In this document: one piece after another, positions 7,957 to 10,795 of the stretch
Layout: each line of letters starts with the position of its first letter
How positions within the stretch are numbered: the first letter of the stretch is position 1
From: an uncultured Actinomycetes bacterium
Lineage (GTDB): Bacteria; Actinomycetota; Actinomycetes; Nanopelagicales; Nanopelagicaceae
Assembly: GCA_903839585.1 (NCBI GenBank)
Contig: CAIMCU010000061.1
Location: 1 to 10,795, forward strand
DNA length: 10,795 nucleotides
Direction: 5' to 3'
Translations under genes and position numbers: made by a program
The notes under the pieces: model-generated
Seen by the model: only the letters and a program-made list of their open reading frames with translations
The model's database searches: none
What the model was told of the DNA's origin: nothing

Positions 7957-8295
7957 TTACTCGTCATCTCCACGTAGTTTGCGAAGGGCATCTTCCAGAA
8001 TCTTTGCACCCTCAGTGTCGGAGCGGCGCTCCTTTACATATGCAAGGTGGGTCTTGTACGGGATATTTACAACGGCGCGAGGTGGATTGTTGCGATCGCG
8101 ACCGGCAGGTAATCCGCACTTTGGACAGTCCCACTCAGCTGGGATAACAACAGTCTCTTCAACTGCAAAGGATGGACGGACTTCGTGGCCATTTCCACAC
8201 CAGTAAGAAACCGTTGCACGTTCAATCTGATCTCCGCGCTCAGCCTCGCCCATTGGGCCAGCGCCAACACGACTTCCACGAATTGCACTTGCCAT
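7957..8295 (-). CDS. rbpA: RNA polymerase-binding protein RbpA
   Basis: RbpA binds RNA polymerase and the principal sigma factor and stabilises the promoter open complex. It is restricted to Actinobacteria and is essential in several species. The 112-residue product shows the expected order: a basic flexible N-terminal tail (MASAIRGSRVGAGPMGEAER); a zinc-binding core domain with C33, H37, C57 and C60 (CGNGHEVRPSF and WDCPKCG); a basic linker (around GRDRNNPPR); and a C-terminal sigma-interacting domain (about 76-110) with THLAYVKERRSDTEG. The four metal ligands are present, so this is the zinc-binding class. It starts 4 nt after the secG stop, with AAGGG (8304-8308) at good spacing, so it is probably the last gene of the gap-pgk-tpiA-secG operon. 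It converges on pgi, with 14 bp between the two stop codons. Confidence 0.96.
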   Translation of the reverse strand: MASAIRGSRVGAGPMGEAERGDQIERATVSYWCGNGHEVRPSFAVEETVVIPAEWDCPKCGLPAGRDRNNPPRAVVNIPYKTHLAYVKERRSDTEGAKILEDALRKLRGDDE

Positions 8296-8299
8296 CTAA

Positions 8300-8530
8300 T
8301 TAACCCTTCAAAACAAGGCTCAGGGCGATAACGCCGGCAAACCATAAACCGCCGACCACAATTGTGATGCGATCTAAGTTTCTTTCAACGACCGATGAAC
8401 CACCGTAGTTTGATGAGACTCCGCCACCAAAGAGGTCGGAAAGACCGGAGCCTTTTCCTTTGTGAAGAAGAACAAGAAGAATCATCAAAACACTTGTAAT
8501 GACAAGGAAGATAGAAAGTGCCAAAGCCAC
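8300..8530 (-). CDS. secG: Preprotein translocase subunit SecG
   Basis: Small inner-membrane subunit of the SecYEG translocon that helps SecA-driven protein export. The 76-residue product has two transmembrane helices (about 4-22 and 54-74). They flank a polar Gly/Ser loop with HKGKGSGLSDLFGGG (23-37), a SecG signature. The start is GTG at 8530, supported by a strong AAGGAG ribosome-binding sequence 7 nt upstream and by the hydrophobic helix beginning at once. Position between tpiA and other housekeeping genes is a conserved actinobacterial arrangement (secG-tpiA-pgk-gap). Confidence 0.95.
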   Translation of the reverse strand: MALALSIFLVITSVLMILLVLLHKGKGSGLSDLFGGGVSSNYGGSSVVERNLDRITIVVGGLWFAGVIALSLVLKG

Positions 8531-8537
8531 TGTATTA

Positions 8538-8543
8538 CTCCTT
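8538..8543 (-). promoter_or_regulatory. Strong ribosome-binding site of secG, inside a tiny ATG-AAG-GAG-TAA reading frame
   Basis: AAGGAG on the minus strand lies 7 nt upstream of the secG GTG and supports that start. The same bases form codons 2 and 3 of a three-codon frame, ATG AAG GAG TAA (8546-8535), ending 4 nt before secG. That frame is most likely chance. Confidence 0.75.
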
Positions 8544-8581
8544 CATGGTTAGAGCGTAAGGATACTAGATACGGCCGGTGA

Positions 8582-9361
8582 TTATTCGCTGGCTACGGCG
8601 TGGAACTTCGTGATTTTAGCTAGCTCCTCAGGATCTAGGCTCGCTCCCCCGATAAGTGCTCCATCAACATCGCCCTGCTTCATGATTTCGACGATATTTG
8701 ATGACTTCACTGAACCGCCATAAAGGATGCGCATGTTGTTTGCGATTTCGGCAGAACCTATCGAAATAACCTCTTCGCGGATAGCGGCACAGACCTCTTG
8801 AGCATCCTCAGGAGTAGCTGTCTTTCCGGTACCAATCGCCCAGACCGGTTCGTAAGCAATCACGATCTTTTTGAGCTCTGGCTTAGTAAAACCATCAAGG
8901 CCTGCACGCACCTGACGAATCACATGTGAAACATGTGTCCCGGCCTCACGTATAGCGAGTTCTTCACCAACACAGAAGATCGGAGTGAGCTCATTTGCAA
9001 GAGCTGCTTTAATCTTTCGATTAATAAGCGCGTCATCCTCTTTGTGAATCGCACGTCGTTCAGAGTGACCAATGACTACAAATGTACAGCCTAACTTTGC
9101 GAGCATGTGTCCTGAGATGTCTCCAGTAAAAGCTCCGCTTGCTTCAGGAGATAGATCCTGCGCGCCATAAAGGAGCCGAAGTCGATCGCCATCGACAAGG
9201 GTTTGAATCGAACGGATATCTGTAAAGGGAGGAATAACCGCAACATCAACAGCGTCATAATCCTTATCATCTAATGAGTAAACGAGCTTTTGTGCAACCG
9301 CTATCGCCTCAAGGTGATTGAGGTTCATCTTCCAGTTGCCTGCCATAAGTGGCTTACGCAT
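8582..9361 (-). CDS. tpiA: Triosephosphate isomerase
   Basis: Interconverts dihydroxyacetone phosphate and glyceraldehyde-3-P in glycolysis and gluconeogenesis. The 259-residue TIM barrel is complete. It has GNWKMN (8-13) with N9 and catalytic K11, IGHSERR (97-103) with electrophile H99, [13 protein letters not shown] (170-182) with catalytic base E171 and the flexible phosphate-gripping loop, and YGGSVK (214-219) with ALIGGASL (235-242) for phosphate binding. The ATG has AAGGAG 5 nt upstream (9367-9372). It lies 29 nt downstream of pgk and 51 nt upstream of secG on the same strand. All active-site residues expected for a working enzyme are present. Confidence 0.98.
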   Translation of the reverse strand: MRKPLMAGNWKMNLNHLEAIAVAQKLVYSLDDKDYDAVDVAVIPPFTDIRSIQTLVDGDRLRLLYGAQDLSPEASGAFTGDISGHMLAKLGCTFVVIGHSERRAIHKEDDALINRKIKAALANELTPIFCVGEELAIREAGTHVSHVIRQVRAGLDGFTKPELKKIVIAYEPVWAIGTGKTATPEDAQEVCAAIREEVISIGSAEIANNMRILYGGSVKSSNIVEIMKQGDVDGALIGGASLDPEELAKITKFHAVASE

Positions 9362-9390
9362 TGTTACTCCTTCGGTAGTTGTGGTGAAAA

Positions 9391-10575
9391 TTAAAGATCT
9401 AGTGCGCTCAGACCAGGAAGCTCTTTACCTTCAAGGTACTCCAAGGATGCGCCTCCGCCAGTTGAGATGTAGCCAAACTCTGAGTCCGCAAAGCCAAGTG
9501 CGCGAACAGCCGCTGCAGAGTCGCCTCCACCTACGACAGAGATACCGGAAACCTGAGTAAGGGCTTTTGCAACAACCTTTGTACCGTTTGCGAAGGATGG
9601 AAACTCAAATACCCCCATCGGTCCATTCCAGAATACTGTTTTACAGGCAACGATCGCATCCGCAAAAGCCTCTGCAGACTCTGGGCCAATATCCAACCCC
9701 ATTTGATCGGCCGGTATTGCATCAGCGCTAACTAAGGTCGCGCTAGCATCGATTGAAAAAGTAGGTGCAACGAGGATATCTGTTGGCAGAACCAACTTCA
9801 CACCTGAGTCGGCTGCTTGCTTGATAAGAGCCTTGACTGTATCGATCAGATCGGTTTCAACGAGTGAAGATCCAATCTCTTTGCCTTGTGCAGCCAGAAA
9901 GGTGAAAACCATTCCACCGCCGATTGCCATGACATCAACCTTGCCAAGTAAGTTTGAGATAACCCCGATCTTGTCTGAGACCTTTGCGCCACCTAGCACC
10001 ACGCCGTAAGGGCGCTCGGGGTTGATCGTTAACCTCTTTAATACCTCAACCTCAGCTGCAACAAGGGTTCCTGCTGTATGCGGAAGAAGTTTTGGTAGGT
10101 CAAAAACAGATGCATGCTTGCGGTGAACTGCACCAAAGCCATCTCCTACATAAGCATCGGCCAACTTAGCTAGCTCTTGGGCAAGCTCGGCACGTTCTGA
10201 TTCATCCTTGGAAGTCTCTGCAGCTAAGTAACGAATATTCTCAAGTAAAAGCACTTCACCAGCTTTTAGAGCTCTAGCTTTTTCTTCGACATCGCTACCG
10301 ATTACTGCTCCTGCGAAAGTAACAGGCTTTCCAAGCAGCTCGGAAAGTCGCACCGCAATTGGTGCAAGGGAAAGCTCTGGTTTGGCTTCACCCTTGGGAC
10401 GTCCAAGGTGTGCTGCGATAACCAAGCTTGCACCCTTATCTAGCAGGAGTTTAATAGTTGGAAGCGAGGCTTTAATTCTTCCGTCATCTGTGATCTTTCC
10501 ATCCTTTAACGGAACGTTGAGATCGCAGCGAAGAAAAACTCGCTTTCCAACTACATCAAAATCCTTCAAAGACAT
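9391..10575 (-). CDS. pgk: Phosphoglycerate kinase
   Basis: Transfers phosphate from 1,3-bisphosphoglycerate to ADP in the first ATP-forming step of glycolysis. The 394-residue two-domain protein is complete. The N-terminal substrate domain has RCDLNVP (16-22), HLGRPKG (56-62), LLENIRY (110-116) and [12 protein letters not shown] (145-156). The C-terminal nucleotide domain has [12 protein letters not shown] (195-206), WNGPMGVFE (316-324) and GGGDSAAAV (349-357). The ATG is 5 nt after the gap stop. No good ribosome-binding sequence is at normal distance (a GGAAAG is about 14 nt upstream within gap), so translation is probably coupled to gap. Minor changes from the commonest motifs (GGGDS for GGGDT, DGFG for DAFG) are conservative. 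Confidence 0.98.
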   Translation of the reverse strand: MSLKDFDVVGKRVFLRCDLNVPLKDGKITDDGRIKASLPTIKLLLDKGASLVIAAHLGRPKGEAKPELSLAPIAVRLSELLGKPVTFAGAVIGSDVEEKARALKAGEVLLLENIRYLAAETSKDESERAELAQELAKLADAYVGDGFGAVHRKHASVFDLPKLLPHTAGTLVAAEVEVLKRLTINPERPYGVVLGGAKVSDKIGVISNLLGKVDVMAIGGGMVFTFLAAQGKEIGSSLVETDLIDTVKALIKQAADSGVKLVLPTDILVAPTFSIDASATLVSADAIPADQMGLDIGPESAEAFADAIVACKTVFWNGPMGVFEFPSFANGTKVVAKALTQVSGISVVGGGDSAAAVRALGFADSEFGYISTGGGASLEYLEGKELPGLSALDL

Positions 10576-10580
10576 ATGAG

Positions 10581-10795
<215 letters not shown>

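Noticed and set aside
7946..7960. GTAAA...TTTAC inverted repeat with a T-run between the pgi and rbpA stops, as a bidirectional terminator
   Set aside because: The arms are only 5 bp of A/T-rich sequence with no GC stem, and they overlap the rbpA stop codon. It is too weak to call an intrinsic terminator.
8067..8345. Minus-strand 92-residue frame overlapping rbpA and secG
   Set aside because: It is out of frame with two well-supported genes on the same strand and shows no family features.

Overview
The window looks like a moderate-GC, compact actinobacterial chromosome. The evidence is RbpA (an Actinobacteria-specific RNA polymerase partner), a SufR-led suf operon with a Rieske-type ferredoxin after sufD, an actinobacterial-type heme A synthase, and a gene order matching the conserved tkt / secG-tpiA-pgk-gap / suf neighbourhood of the phylum. 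Dense packing (1-nt and 4-nt overlaps, intergenic gaps of at most about 60 bp) and a base composition near 50% by eye suggest a streamlined lineage. A freshwater acI/Nanopelagicales-like organism is my best guess, but this is inference and not proven here.

Layout. (1) Positions 1-3447, minus strand: start of an iron-sulfur cluster assembly operon, sufR-sufB-sufD-Rieske ferredoxin, running off the left edge, where sufC and sufS would be expected. Each junction overlaps by 1 nt or abuts directly. (2) Positions 3448-3507: a 60-bp divergent control region with two apparently leaderless promoters and an inverted repeat over the sufR -10 and start, a candidate SufR operator. (3) Positions 3508-7942, plus strand: ctaA (heme A synthase), tkt (transketolase) and pgi (glucose-6-phosphate isomerase), all overlapping. 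(4) Positions 7957-10795, minus strand, read right to left: gap (cut by the window edge), pgk, tpiA, secG, rbpA. This group converges on pgi with only 14 bp between stops.

How it works together. gap, pgk, tpiA, pgi and tkt cover central sugar-phosphate metabolism (middle and lower glycolysis plus the transketolase step). The suf genes build Fe-S clusters under a probable Fe-S-sensing repressor. ctaA makes heme A for the aa3 terminal oxidase. secG and rbpA serve protein export and transcription initiation.

The window is almost entirely housekeeping genes. I found no mobile element, CRISPR array, RNA gene or unknown system. The points most worth checking are the absence of tal, zwf, opcA, pgl and ctaB from a locus that often carries them in Actinobacteria, and the compact sufR/ctaA regulatory region. 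No gene-free stretch exceeds 300 bases.
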